DNA of 64,000 nucleotides. Origin: Symbiodinium natans (taxonomy: Eukaryota > Sar > Dinophyceae > Suessiales > Symbiodiniaceae). The notes under the pieces are model-generated. The model ran no database searches, was not told where the DNA came from, and worked only from the letters and a program-made list of their open reading frames with translations. The position numbers were made by a program, and so were the translations under genes. Shown here one piece after another: positions 29,936 through 40,348 of this stretch (its first letter is position 1; the number at the start of each line of letters is the position of its first letter). The stretch lies in assembly GCA_905221605.1 (NCBI GenBank), contig CAJNDS010002068.1:583001-647000 (forward strand), written 5' to 3'.

Positions 29936-32082
29936 TTGTTGCAAAGGGAATCCATCCTCTGAAAAGTTGCTGGGGCCTCCGCCCCTGCCCCAAAGCCCTA
30001 TGCCTTTTAACCACTTGACGAGAGAGGCGTCGTCACTGGCCGATCGCGTGAAGGCGAAACATGGAGGGTCTGAGGCGCGTTCGCTGGGAGTGCGGCCATG
30101 TGAATGTATGGGGCTTACAGGCTAAGAGGGAGCTAGGCAGGCTCTTGGGATGCTCGTGATTTTTCCCCTTTGTGGGATTTCGAATCATGTTCAGGAATAA
30201 CTTCTCAGAGCGTAGGAAATGCCTCAGGTGTTGTCGGATGTATGCTTTGGATGCTTTTCCCCGCTGTAAAGAGCGAGTGCAAGTGCAAAGTCTCTCTCCT
30301 TTCTCATGCACATGGGAGGGAAGGCAGCAAAACTGAACGCCCGCAGGGCCAGAACCTCAACATCGAGTGGCCGGAGGAATGGAAGTGAAGATCTACTGCG
30401 AGGGTCGAAAAATGGCGTGCCTCTCACCCGCGGAGCGCACTTGACGGCTTAGGGGAGGTTCCCGTAAACGGACCTTAAACCCAAGCCTTGAGGCTTCGCC
30501 AGCAGGGCCTTGCAGAGCTCAATCTCTGCATGGAGCGCCAGCAAGAAGAGGTTGGCTGTGGAGACTTGAGCCAAACATAGACACCAATAGCATCCCATTC
30601 GTGAAATCAGAACTCTCACTGTAGCTTAACTTGTGAGCTAACGGCCGGCAGGTTCAGCAGCGGGAACAACATGTGGAGGCTGCACGTTCGGTGATTCACA
30701 GCAGTGGCTTTCATGTTATTCTTTGAGCCGGCAAGAGCTAGGTGGCCATTCGAGAGATGACAGCATGCTCATGGCATGCTCCATTGCTCTCCAGTGCAGG
30801 TCCAGACGGCTTTGGTTGGCCAGCTGCGTCAGGGCATGGAGCAGCTCAGGCAGCCTCCACACGGCTCTGGTTCTCTGCATGTTCTCTGCATGTTGTTCTC
30901 GGTTGCAGGTCTTGGGTTCAGGAGGAGGTGGCGCAGCGCGTGGATAACACGGAGGGCACCCTGCGGTACTTCTCTCAGCACCGCGCAGATGATTGTGAGT
31001 AGGTTGAGCACCTGGAATCTGTGGACCAACGAGGTACTTCCAGGATCACTTCGTGCGTGCGCAGGCTTCGAAGTGTAGTGCAACTGGCCATGTCGTACAG
31101 GTCTCAGACCTGTCTAGCATAATTAGCATCACATAATCAAAGCCCCGAACCCAAACTCCAGGGTCGCTAGAGAGTGACGTGCCCCGGCCACCGCAGGAGT
31201 TGTCCGAGTCAGCTTTTCATCGCAAGGTGACCTGGAGGGCTTGCTTCTCAGTGGCTCTGACAGCTTGATGTGGGTCTGACGTCCTCCGTCTGATTCGAAA
31301 ATTGCCGGTCGTGCAGCTGTGATTCGAGGTAGAAGTGTGTCAGTCGCAAAGAGTCGGCATACTCTGACGCCCTGAAGCGTAACTCCCAAACAAGCTCAAT
31401 GGCACGCTGGGGGTGTGATGGCTCTCCGTGTTCCAGAGTTTGGCAGATTTCCAGGTGAGTCAAGTGACGCCGCGCCTGCGACGGGCCATGGAGTCGAATG
31501 CCGGTGACTCGGGGATCTGAACACGGGGTCTAGAGTCCAAAGGGTTGTCCAGGAGCTTAAAGAAGTCACCATAGAGTACATATGGGATAAGTTGTATGTT
31601 GTATCATCATAAGGGCAAGTTAGTTCAAGTTCCGTAGCAAGGGCCCAGTTTCACCTGAAGCCCCAAACCCTGAACCTTACACAAGAAGCGTTTTCTTCTA
31701 GAATGAGACAGAGCCTTCAAGCCGCCAAGCCCGTAAAGAGAGACCCCAAGGGCCAAGTTCAGAGCTTCCTCTCCCCGGAGCTGCATTTTGCGGGCCAGCG
31801 CTTGGCGCCAGCCTCGGATTTTTGGGACGCGCGGGGAGGGGGGGGGGGGAGCCTAAACCGCAAACCCTTTAGCCTCAACCATCCGGATCCTTGGAGGACT
31901 TTGGGCTTCTGGAGGTTTCGAGGGCCCGCCCCCTTGGAACAGAGCCCCCTTACACACCCAGCCCGGGGTTTAGGGTTCTGGGGTTATACAGGGTTGAGGG
32001 TTTGGGGTGGTGGGGTTATATAGGGTGTAGGGCTTAGGGGATATATGGTTGTGCGCCGTGCGTCTCCTCCCTCCTCCCTCAA

Positions 32083-32260
32083 CCCTAAGCACAAAAACTC
32101 CAGAAACCTAAACCCTAAGACCCTCAGAACTAAACCCTGAACCCCCAAGCCCTACACCCGACATCCGAATAAGTCCAAATCCTTAACCCCTGAACCCCGT
32201 AAAATCCTGAGGCCTAAAGCCGGAAAAGGCCTAAGCCCTAAACCCAGCCCACAACAAAAA
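32083..32260. repeat. C-type telomere-like cluster
   Basis: Repeated CCCTAAACC and variants (CCCTAAGAC, CCCTAAGCAC, CCCTGAACC), directly after a G-type tract at 31960-32040, so the two could base-pair. Confidence 0.75.
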
Positions 32261-32278
32261 CAAACCCGGGGGTGCAAC

Positions 32279-32398
32279 TACATATATATATATATATGTT
32301 CATGTATTTATATTTTTCTATATACACATATGTATTTATTTATTTGTGTATTTATTTGTATTTATTTATTTTGTTATTTATTGATTGATTTTTTTTAA
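32279..32398. repeat. AT-rich microsatellite module
   Basis: (TA)n followed by TATTTATTTATTTGTGTATT-type sequence. Similar modules lie at 33480-33580, 36541-36602, 59385-59521 and 60680-60835. Confidence 0.85.
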
Positions 32399-33479
32399 GG
32401 GTCAGAGTTTGGCGGTCATCAGGTTTTGGGTATGGAGTTCCTGTTTTCTTGTTTTGAGGTCCTGGAGCTTCAGCTGCCGGCTGTCGAAGATTTGGAGGCA
32501 TGGTGAAAAGGGCTTAAGGGGGTTGTTTAGTGTCTAGGGGTCAACTCGGTGAATGGCATGATTTGTACCATCAGACACCAGACCACCCACAATTTGAAGT
32601 TCAAAGCCAAGAGCAGCCTGGCCCAATAGTTTTTGAAAAGAGTCGGAGCCAAGGTAGGTCCTAGCCAACGCACAGGATCGCCCCCCCCCCTTAGAAGTCT
32701 TGGGAGCCTGAAGCAACTTTTCTGGGGAACCCTTATGGCCCTAGATGCACCAACATCCTCGTGCCCAAGCCCCAAAAAGCCAAAGCACCGCTAAAAGCCC
32801 CCCAAGCCCTGGACCCTAAACTCATCTAAAAACTAAACCCTCTACAGGCCTTCCTGGCTCTCCACGGGCCCCCACCCCCGGTGCCCTTGCCCGGGGTCTG
32901 CGCAGTGCGGATCTGGGCTCGCCCAGGCCGGACATAGAGGTTGGCCATTACGGGTTTAGGGTTTAGGGCTGTTTCGAGTGAGGGTTTGAGGTGTGGGTTG
33001 GGTTTTAGGGGCTACCATTTTTGTCAGGCGCTTCAAGCACTGTCATATGACACTTCTCGCCATGACGAAGGGCTGTGGTCGAGGGTTTTGGGGTTGAGAC
33101 GAGGCTTGAGGCTTCAGGCTTGGGTAAGGCCCCGATTGTCCGGCTTATTCGATGTGTTCGAGGCCCCACGGCACTTCGCAGTTGAAGCCCCGAGGTATCC
33201 GACTGGCCTGCCTGGTGGCTCTTGGTGACAGTGCTGTCACTGGGGGCCGCGCGGCCGAGCACATTTTCCAGGCCGGGATGCTCAATCTTCGACAAGCAGA
33301 CTATACTGCTATATCTAACCCTGCCTTCAAGATTGCGGTGAAGCTGAGTGCAAAAGTGCACATGTCATGGTATCATGTGCGGGAGCCTTGCAGGCTCCGG
33401 GTTCCGGTTTGAATACGAAAACAACGGTCAAATAGTAATATCTTGATAGCAGCATATCACGTTGAGTATGGGTTGTTAC

Positions 33480-33582
33480 ATATGAATATATGTCTATATA
33501 TATATATATATATGGAGACACATGTATATATGTATGCATGTATGCATGTATCTCGAAATACATATATATATATATATGCTGA
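33480..33582. repeat. AT-rich module, imperfect palindrome
   Basis: (TA)n arms on both sides of a TGTATGCATGTATGCATGTA core; open frames on both strands are repeat artefacts. Confidence 0.8.
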
Positions 33583-33750
33583 TCGGGTTGCTGCTTCTTT
33601 CTTGTTCATTGGCGTTCGTGCCCTCACTCTTTCGCTCCTTCCTAATAAAACCCAACTTTGCAATCAATCTGCTTACACTCCCGTTTATATGACTGTGCAT
33701 GAAGAAAAATATGGTTCACGCATACAATGCTTATTCTCTAATTCTGGGTC

Positions 33751-33819
33751 AATTGAAAACCGAATGAAGACGGGCTCAGGGTCGTTGAAAATTGAAAACC
33801 GAATGAAGACGGCTCAGGG
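33751..33819. repeat. 30 bp direct repeat pair
   Basis: AATTGAAAACCGAATGAAGA followed by CGG(G)CTCAGGG, at 33751 and again at 33790, differing by one base indel. Confidence 0.92.
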
Positions 33820-34728
33820 TTTTGGGTGTTGGGTCGAGAGAGGCCATGCGGTCACAGTCTTTCTTGCGCTCGCCCACGTTGCGCAGGAGCCTGCTCCCAT
33901 CACGGATGACCTAGGACGGGTTCCGTGGCAGATTGCCCATGTGGGTCCGGACCTCTGGATGAGCTTTAGGATGATTGGACACTGAAACTCCGGAAGCCTA
34001 GCTGCCTGGATCCCGGATGCCAGGCGAGTTCTTCCAATCCTGGGATCGGTGCACCGACTCCCTCACAGTCTCCCTCGAGGTCGGACACTGCCCAGTGAGC
34101 CAGGCTTGCAGATGCTTGAGGGCATAGCTCCGAAGCCGTGCTACTAACTGCTACTATCCTTGCCGCTGAGCGTCAGCATCCACAGGTCGCCTAACTAAAG
34201 TCCGCAGTGAGGCTTTCCATCTGCGCGACCGAACTTGAGCTTAAAAGTGTGCGCCTACAGCCCCTACCGTGAGTGCTTGTGGCAGGTGCTTGAGATGCGC
34301 GTGCCGCCGCTTGAGAGGCCAGGAGCTGTGCGTGCACCAGTGCACTCTAGACTCTTCACCAGGCTTAAGGCCACTTGCCACCCAAGCTCCCCTGTCGCGG
34401 TTTCGAAGAAGTGGATGGACCCGGCTTTTGTGCAAGGGTAGTGTAGTAGTGGGGCACTTTTGGGTCCTGACTTTGCTGCTAGAAAGGCCACTGTGGCTGG
34501 CCAAATCCAGCGATGGGGAGGATGAGGCGATGCGCTGCAATTGATCTGACGAGGGAGGAACTCAAGCAGGTTTTAAGGGCTTAGTGCATGTTGTAGGGCT
34601 TGCATGGAAAGGTTGAGGTATGACAATTGCCAGCCGGCATCCTTAGGCTCCTATGTTGAGCTGGTCCTGGCAGGGAGCAGCTGCAAAACCTTAACCCTCT
34701 TGGGGTTTATGGATTGTTCTGTTTCCAG

Positions 34729-34803
34729 AGGCCACCAGCCTCAACAACCCGGAGCCTGATCAGTTGTGCCGGGGCGGCAAAGAGCTTCCAATTCAAAAGA
34801 CTT
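34729..34803 (+). CDS. Four-exon segment, exon A
   Basis: Acceptor TTTCCAG, donor GACTT|GTCCGA. Leaves one base (T) that is completed by AT of the next exon. Confidence 0.5.
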
Positions 34804-35859
34804 GTCCGACTATATAAACCCTACAAGCCCTGTATAAGCTTTGATAAGCCCCTGCAAGCCCTATGAACCCTGCCGTCAATAAACCTCCAAGAGGCCCCCG
34901 AAAAACACCATGAACCCTTTCAGCCCCATTTCAGCCCTTTATGTCAAGCCCTCGAGTCCAAGCTGGTGCCATGGCTGCATTGATATCAGACAGCTTTTCG
35001 CGCATTTCTTTCCACTGCCAGTGACGACATCCCAGGAGCTACACGGATCACTTGGCCGGCGAAGGTCTGGTGCAGGACTGGTCCAGAGTGGATTCAGGGA
35101 AGCCCTTGGCGCTTCTGGGATGATGTGTGTTGTATCTCTTTTTTGAATACTTCGGGGACTTACTTATGCAAGATCGCCGCCTTGAGCGTGCTTTGAAAGA
35201 GCTCGCTGCCACATCCACCTCCACCTGTCGTGAGCTCGCTCAAGCAGGCTCACACCCTGAACCCTACACTCTGAACTCTCAACTCTAAACCCTAAACTCT
35301 GCACTCTAAACCTAAACCTTAACTCCAAACCCTAAACGGGGTCTCGGTGGGTCTCGGAATCTGATCCAGGCTTTGGTTTGCATCCTATAGAAGACCCTAA
35401 ATCCAAACCCTACTAGTAGAGAAGGCTCCCGCCCCTCCTCCGCCCCTTCCGTCCATTCACTGCCACTTCCCTTCGCTGCCACCAATTGCAGGAGCGCGTG
35501 TCTGCTGATCTGCGCCGGCACTTGGGATGCGTTTTAGAGAGGAGGGTTGTAAGTTCAGGTTACCCGAAGCCAATCCCAATTTCTCTGAACCCGCCAAGGG
35601 CTGAAATCCCAACTCCCCGCCCCTGCCTCCCCCCCCTCCCTCTCCTCCACGTAAAAAAGAAGAAAAATCACCATAGCTAAGATTGGCAAAAGTGCGAGAA
35701 TCAAAGCAATATTAACAAGGAATCAAAACAAGAATAAAAAAGTTGGAATGAAGTAAGTGAACCGAAACGAAGCCCCAAACTCCAAACCTCGACACGTCGT
35801 ATCAGGCTGTGGTCCCTTCAAACGCGGCGTATGGAGTGGACCCTGGAAGGATGCAGCAG
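34729..35859 (+). CDS. Unrecognised four-exon gene segment
   Basis: Four short exons whose phases all agree: 34729-34803 (ATSLNNPEPDQLCRGGKELP then IQKT), 35173-35243 (RRLERALKELAATSTSTCRE then LAQ), 35492-35545 (ERVSADLRRHLGCVLERR) and 35806-35859 (AVVPSNAAYGVDPGRMQQ). Joins create Tyr across 34803/35173 and keep phase 0 at the other two. Donors are GT, GC, GT and GT. The second and third exons form one amphipathic helix (coiled-coil-like). C-type repeats precede the third and fourth exons (35255-35340, 35765-35790), and G-type repeats follow the fourth (35888-35960). No start or stop was identified, so this is an internal part of a gene. Function unknown. Confidence 0.5.
35173..35243 (+). 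CDS. Four-exon segment, exon B
   Basis: Acceptor ATGCAAG, donor CTCAA|GCAGGC (GC). Helical, Leu/Glu/Arg-rich. Confidence 0.5.
35492..35545 (+). CDS. Four-exon segment, exon C
   Basis: Acceptor ATTGCAG, donor AGGAGG|GTTGTA. 18 codons, phase 0 at both ends. Confidence 0.5.
35806..35859 (+). CDS. Four-exon segment, exon D
   Basis: Acceptor ATCAG, donor CAGCAG|GTGGGC. 18 codons, phase 0 at both ends. Confidence 0.55.
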
Positions 35860-36540
35860 GTGGGCTCGGGGCTTCGTTTACACAGGTGCTTGCGGTTTAG
35901 GGTGTACTGCAACCCTGAGAAACCCTCCATTGGGTTTAGGGTCGAGGTTGAGGGGTTGAGGGGTGCTTGCGAGGGCACTTGTTCTCTCCGATGGCCCTGA
36001 GGAGGGTTTCGCCAGGCTTGCCAGTAGTCTCGAGCGCAACCCTGGATGTCCTTATTGCAGCCAAACAGCGGGAGGCCCTGAATCCTGAACCCTGAACCCT
36101 ACTTCTAACAATAATAATTAGCATTGTGATGGTCCTACTGGGCAGAAGGACTTGTAGCCAGAATAGTCAGATCCGCCCCAAGCCCTGACAAGGCTTCTGC
36201 AACGAGCACAGCCTGGCCACTTCGTGGAGAGCCCCTTCTTCGCGTGCGCAGGTCTAGAGGCCACACGGGTCGGGATTTTGGGATGCCAGGGCAAACGTAA
36301 GAGGTGAGGGTTCGGCTTGCGGGAGTTTGGAGTTTTTCAAGGGTCAGGATTTAGTTCTATGGCTGTTCGGGCTCATGCATCTAGGACCTCTATGTTGAGT
36401 GTGGACACTAGTTTCAACAAAAAAGCAGTCTGTTATGTATAGGATCAGGGCTTGGCATCACCCCCCCCTCTTCCGTGGCGTGGTTGGATTTTGTTTTTGC
36501 ATCAAAAGGGGGGGGGGTTCTTGGAGGGGGGTTTGGCACC

Positions 36541-36602
36541 GAGAACCGTACATGAATAAATAGATACCGATAAATAAACAAATATAAATAAAAAATATGT
36601 AT
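36541..36602. repeat. AT-rich microsatellite module
   Basis: Short AATAAATA and ATAAATAAAC-type run flanked by G and C homopolymers (about 36507-36515 and 36607-36618). Confidence 0.75.
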
Positions 36603-36837
36603 GGTCACCCCCCCCCCCATGATCTAGGTTTTGCTTTGTCCCCTCGTAAATACCGAATAAATGACATGCTGGCTATGTTAGGCGATGTCCTGTTTTTGCA
36701 CGTCTAGTCCTATGCAAGAAAACCTGTACATAGTGAAAAACGCGTATGTTTAGCACTACTTCCACATCACCACATGAAAAACACCCCAAAAATGCAGGAA
36801 CATGCAACATGTCTGTGAATTATTTGCATAGGACAGG

Positions 36838-37345
36838 CTTATAAACACAGAATTATATGCAAAAAACACTTTTTTACAGAACTTGCAAAATTTGCCCAAA
36901 AATCCAAAAATCCAAAAACTCAAAACCATGGAGCCGGGAGGCCGCCTTTTTTGAACTTTTTGGTTTTCTCGAGGTTTTTTTGTTTTTTTTGAAGAACCCA
37001 AAGAAAACCATGTGTTTTTTTGGATTTTACTTGTTCCTGGCCTCAAAACCAAACAACACATGTTTTTTTTTTGGATTTTTGAGTGAAGATTTTCACTCAA
37101 AATCCAAAAAGACCCTCGTGCTTTTTTGATTTTCAACCCCTCGGAGAGTCAAATCCAAAAAGACACATGTTTTTTTTTTTTTATAAATTATTTTTCCAAA
37201 GTAAACCAAAAAAACCTCGAGAAAACCAAAAAACCCAAAAAGGGCGACCTCCCGGCTCCATGGTTTTGAATTTTGGGATTTTTGGATTTTGGATTGTTTA
37301 GCAAATTTTGCAAAAACATGCTTTTCTTGTATAAAGAATGTGTAT
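36838..37345. repeat. ~0.5 kb foldback (imperfect palindrome)
   Basis: Centre near 37090 (GAGTGA...TCACTC at 37081/37093). Matching arms include ACATGT...TTTGGATTTT at about 37008 and 37160, CTCGAGGTTTTTT (36974) with AAAAAACCTCGAG (37209), CAAAACCATGGAGCCGGGAG (36921) with its complement (37249-37268), and TTGCAAAATTTG (36883) with CAAATTTTGCAA (37302). The whole region could fold into one long hairpin. Both strands give spurious open frames. Confidence 0.9.
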
Positions 37346-37380
37346 TGTTCTAAGTTGTTTCTTCTAATGTGACTGCCTTG

Positions 37381-37400
37381 CACACACACACACACACAGA
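37381..37400. repeat. (CA)n microsatellite
   Basis: Ten CA units at the right flank of the foldback. Confidence 0.9.
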
Positions 37401-37499
37401 AAAACACACAAACACACCCACCATTTCGTTTTTAGTTCAATTCAGCCTATTCGGTATGCAGGGCGTGGCGTTAACATGTGAAATTCCATTAGATTTACT

Positions 37500-38230
37500 T
37501 CCGAATGAGGCTTAGAAGAGGATGTCTTGGGATGTGGCGTCTTAATGTAAAAAGTAATATAAAAAATAGAGAGGGTTTCTTAGGGTGTGTTTCTGAGGAT
37601 GTGGACCTGCAATTCAAAAGTCTAATTGGACTTCGAAAAAGAGTGGGGCTTCGAAGAGGATGTCTTGGGGTGTGGCCTCTTAATTTAAACGTCTATTTAA
37701 GTGGAATTACAAACGAAGTCCAGATGAGGATTTCTTAGGGTGTGGTGTTCTAGTGCAAACCTCAAATTACATTTCATCACGAAGCGGGGCCAGAGGAGAC
37801 TTTCACAGGGTGTGGTCGGTAAAATAAAATTCCAAAGAGGTAGTAACGAATGAGGCTTAGAAGGGCGTGGCCTCTTAATTGTTTTACTTGGTTTGGTTTT
37901 ACGAACGAAGCTGTGGCTTTATCATGCACAGGTGTGGCCGTTTAAATTCTGTCCAAAGGGGTGTGGCCTCTAAACTTGAAATTCAATTTAAGTGGAATTA
38001 CAAACGAGTCCAGATGAGGATTTCTTTGGGTGGCGTTTGGATACAAACCTCAAATAACATTTTATTACGAAGCGAGGCCAGGGGAGAATGTGGACAGGCA
38101 GGCCCCAGAAGAGGATTTCATAGGGTGCGGCTTTTAATTGGCAAAATTAGATTTCTAAATAAATTGTACTACGAATGAGGCCAGTGGCCTTTTAATTTTC
38201 ATTCCGAATTAAGTTTAAGTCTCGCTTCGA
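37500..38230. repeat. ~66 bp degenerate tandem array
   Basis: About ten diverged copies of a unit close to GAATGAGGCTTAGAAGAGGA, then TGTCTTGGGGTGTGGCCTCT and TAATTTAAAC, with some longer-range copies (for example 37690-37770 and 37990-38080, both with AAGTGGAATTACAAACGA). No coding character. Confidence 0.85.
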
Positions 38231-38824
38231 TGGGCCCGAAAGGCCTTCCGACCTAGATCATGGGCGGGGGGGGGGGGTGAGCATATATATATATATATAC
38301 ATACATTTCTATACATACATATCAGTGTATGTACGGTATGTGCGCACAAGTGTGCACCTATGCACATGGCAAGCTGTCTGCATGTGCTTGGAGCTTACAA
38401 GCCTAGAGAGGCCTTTACCTTCAGCCATCCCCCAAACTAAAGCAGTCCTGAGGCTCAAACCTGTAATCGCAGACATACGGCTGATGGGTTCATGGGATTT
38501 GGGTGGATTGACAGGCCTCAGGGCGTTTAGCGCTCAGGGTTCAGTGTTTGAGTTTAAAGGCTTTCGGGGATGTTGTACTTGCAGAGTCTTGGGGGCGTTA
38601 GGAAGTCGTGGGCTTTGAAGTGTTTATTGACGAGCAGCTGGGTTTCGAGGCTTCATGTCCTCCTGTCGCCAGGGCCTTTCACTGCGGCTGTATCCACGAG
38701 GTACAGTCGAGGTCGCCTGCTATTATTCTTGTTCATAAGAACCAATGTTGTTCAGATTAATGTTGCTCTTGTAATTCAGTAGTTGCCAGAATAATGCAAA
38801 GCATGTTGCAAGAAGTATGAATGC

Positions 38825-39400
38825 TTGCGATCATAGAACAATATTTAGGAAACAGTAGGAGCAGTAGTCATAGTAACAGTAGTATATACTTACAGTATAG
38901 CCAAAGTAGTCATAGTAATAACAATAGTAGTAGTACCCGTAAAACTTGGCACGCTCGTCATCATAGTAATGATAGTAGTCAAAGTAACGAACGACTGTAA
39001 CTATAGGAACCATACGAACCATATGAATAGACTAGTAGCCGTAATAGTAAGAATGGCCACAAAAGTAACGACAGTTGGAACGGCAACAAAGGTAAGCATA
39101 GTAAAAATAGTACGAATAGTAAGGATAGCCAGGATGGCGAGAAGACTGAGAGAAGCAATAGTTGCAGTAGCCGCAATCATACGAATAGTCGCAGTCGTAG
39201 TACTAATGCTAACAATGAGTGGTGTGGCATCCGCAGCTTAGACTCCAAGCCCAGACCCTAGTGGAGTCCTTTCTATCATCGTTTTCGTTATTGCTAGTAT
39301 AGATATTCTTACGATGACATTTATCATGACTACTATTGCTATTTTGGCCTCTAAATCCATTCTGACTCTCATTGCTATTATGACTGCTAAGCATTACTGG
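38825..39400. repeat. Degenerate trinucleotide tract
   Basis: Long three-base-periodic stretch (AGT, CAT, AAT, CGT, then ATT, GCT, ACT). The tract changes character near 39240, where the complementary triplets take over. Confidence 0.65.
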
Positions 39401-40021
39401 CAAGCTCCATTTCTTCGAGCTCAGAGCCAGGGTGACTCGGGTCCGGCACAGAGCTCGCTGATGCTCCATTGTGCTGACCACGTGTCCCTCCGGGGCACCA
39501 TGTCCATAGGCGCCCCGACGTTGTGCCAACGTTTCATGGCCTGAGAAGGCTTTCAGGCGTGGTGCGGGCTAGCCGAGTTCGAGTTCTGGACTGTTTGGGC
39601 TTTGGGGTTCAACCGCCCACATGGCCTTGAGGGAGAGCAGTCATCCTGAATCTAATTTTTTGGAACGTCTGACTTTGCATCCCTGGGTGGGAATCGTATC
39701 TGGATGACACGCCTCTATTGGTGAGTACGGCACTTGCTGGTGCAGACTTGTTTACTATGTGTTCAGTGCTAGCCGGTCCATATGGGGGAGGCATCAGCTC
39801 ACATCTGGACTCGTTACCCAGCATGGGTTTTCGGTGCTCTTTGTCCGCAGCCTTTAGCAAAGCATGTCTTCGTCAATTCCCAACTTCACGAAATACGCGG
39901 TAGTTCGATGGCAAGCTAGGACCTAGAAAGAGTAGCCGCTGAGTAGCCCTCACCTTTATCTCCTCCGGGAGGAAAGGACTGCAGACCTTAGACCCAAGTT
40001 TACCCTAGTACCCCTGTGCGC

Positions 40022-40348
40022 ATGGACCGAAACACCTTCGAAGAGCTGCTGGACCAGTCCCTTCTGGCATTCCGCCAGCAGCTCCTGGAGTCCTTCCCCG
40101 CCGTCACTTCACTCGAGGCACCACCGAGCGCTGATGGAGCCTCAGAGGGTCTCCGACCTCCGGAAGAAAAGAAGGCTGACAAGGCAGCGTCCTTCGAAGT
40201 CCCACCGCTGGGGCCAGTGGAAAACTCGGAAAACTCCTTCGAGCTGAACCTGGATGCCATGGAGAGAACTGGTTCTAACAGCGTGGCGTCCATGTGGCCC
40301 CTCGGAGAAGATGGTGCGCTTCTCTCAGAGAACTTGCAACCATTGTAA
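40022..40348 (+). CDS. Probable N-terminal exon (candidate start of the cation channel)
   Basis: ATG at 40022, 108 codons to TAA 40346-40348, with clear protein character: MDRNTFEELLDQSLLAFRQQ, then an acidic/Pro-rich linker (ASEGLRPPEEKKADKAASFE) and NSENSFELNLDAMERTG. An amphipathic helix followed by a disordered linker suits a cytosolic N-terminus. Assigning it to the channel whose core starts at 46258 is inference from position and strand. A donor may cut it before the stop. The 216-codon minus-strand frame over the same region is its shadow. Confidence 0.6.
   Translation: MDRNTFEELLDQSLLAFRQQLLESFPAVTSLEAPPSADGASEGLRPPEEKKADKAASFEVPPLGPVENSENSFELNLDAMERTGSNSVASMWPLGEDGALLSENLQPL

Larger units (their letters stand above)
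29990..34728. other. Unassigned stretch with telomere-like and AT repeats
   Basis: No gene could be assembled. Coding-like pieces occur at 30312-30400 (MGGKAAKLNARRARTSTSSG; overlapping frames compete), 31701-31850 (MRQSLQAAKPVKRDPKGQVQ), 33185-33260 and 34286-34317 (VLEMRVPPLE, between GGCAG and a GC donor). None has a phased partner. Confidence 0.4.
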
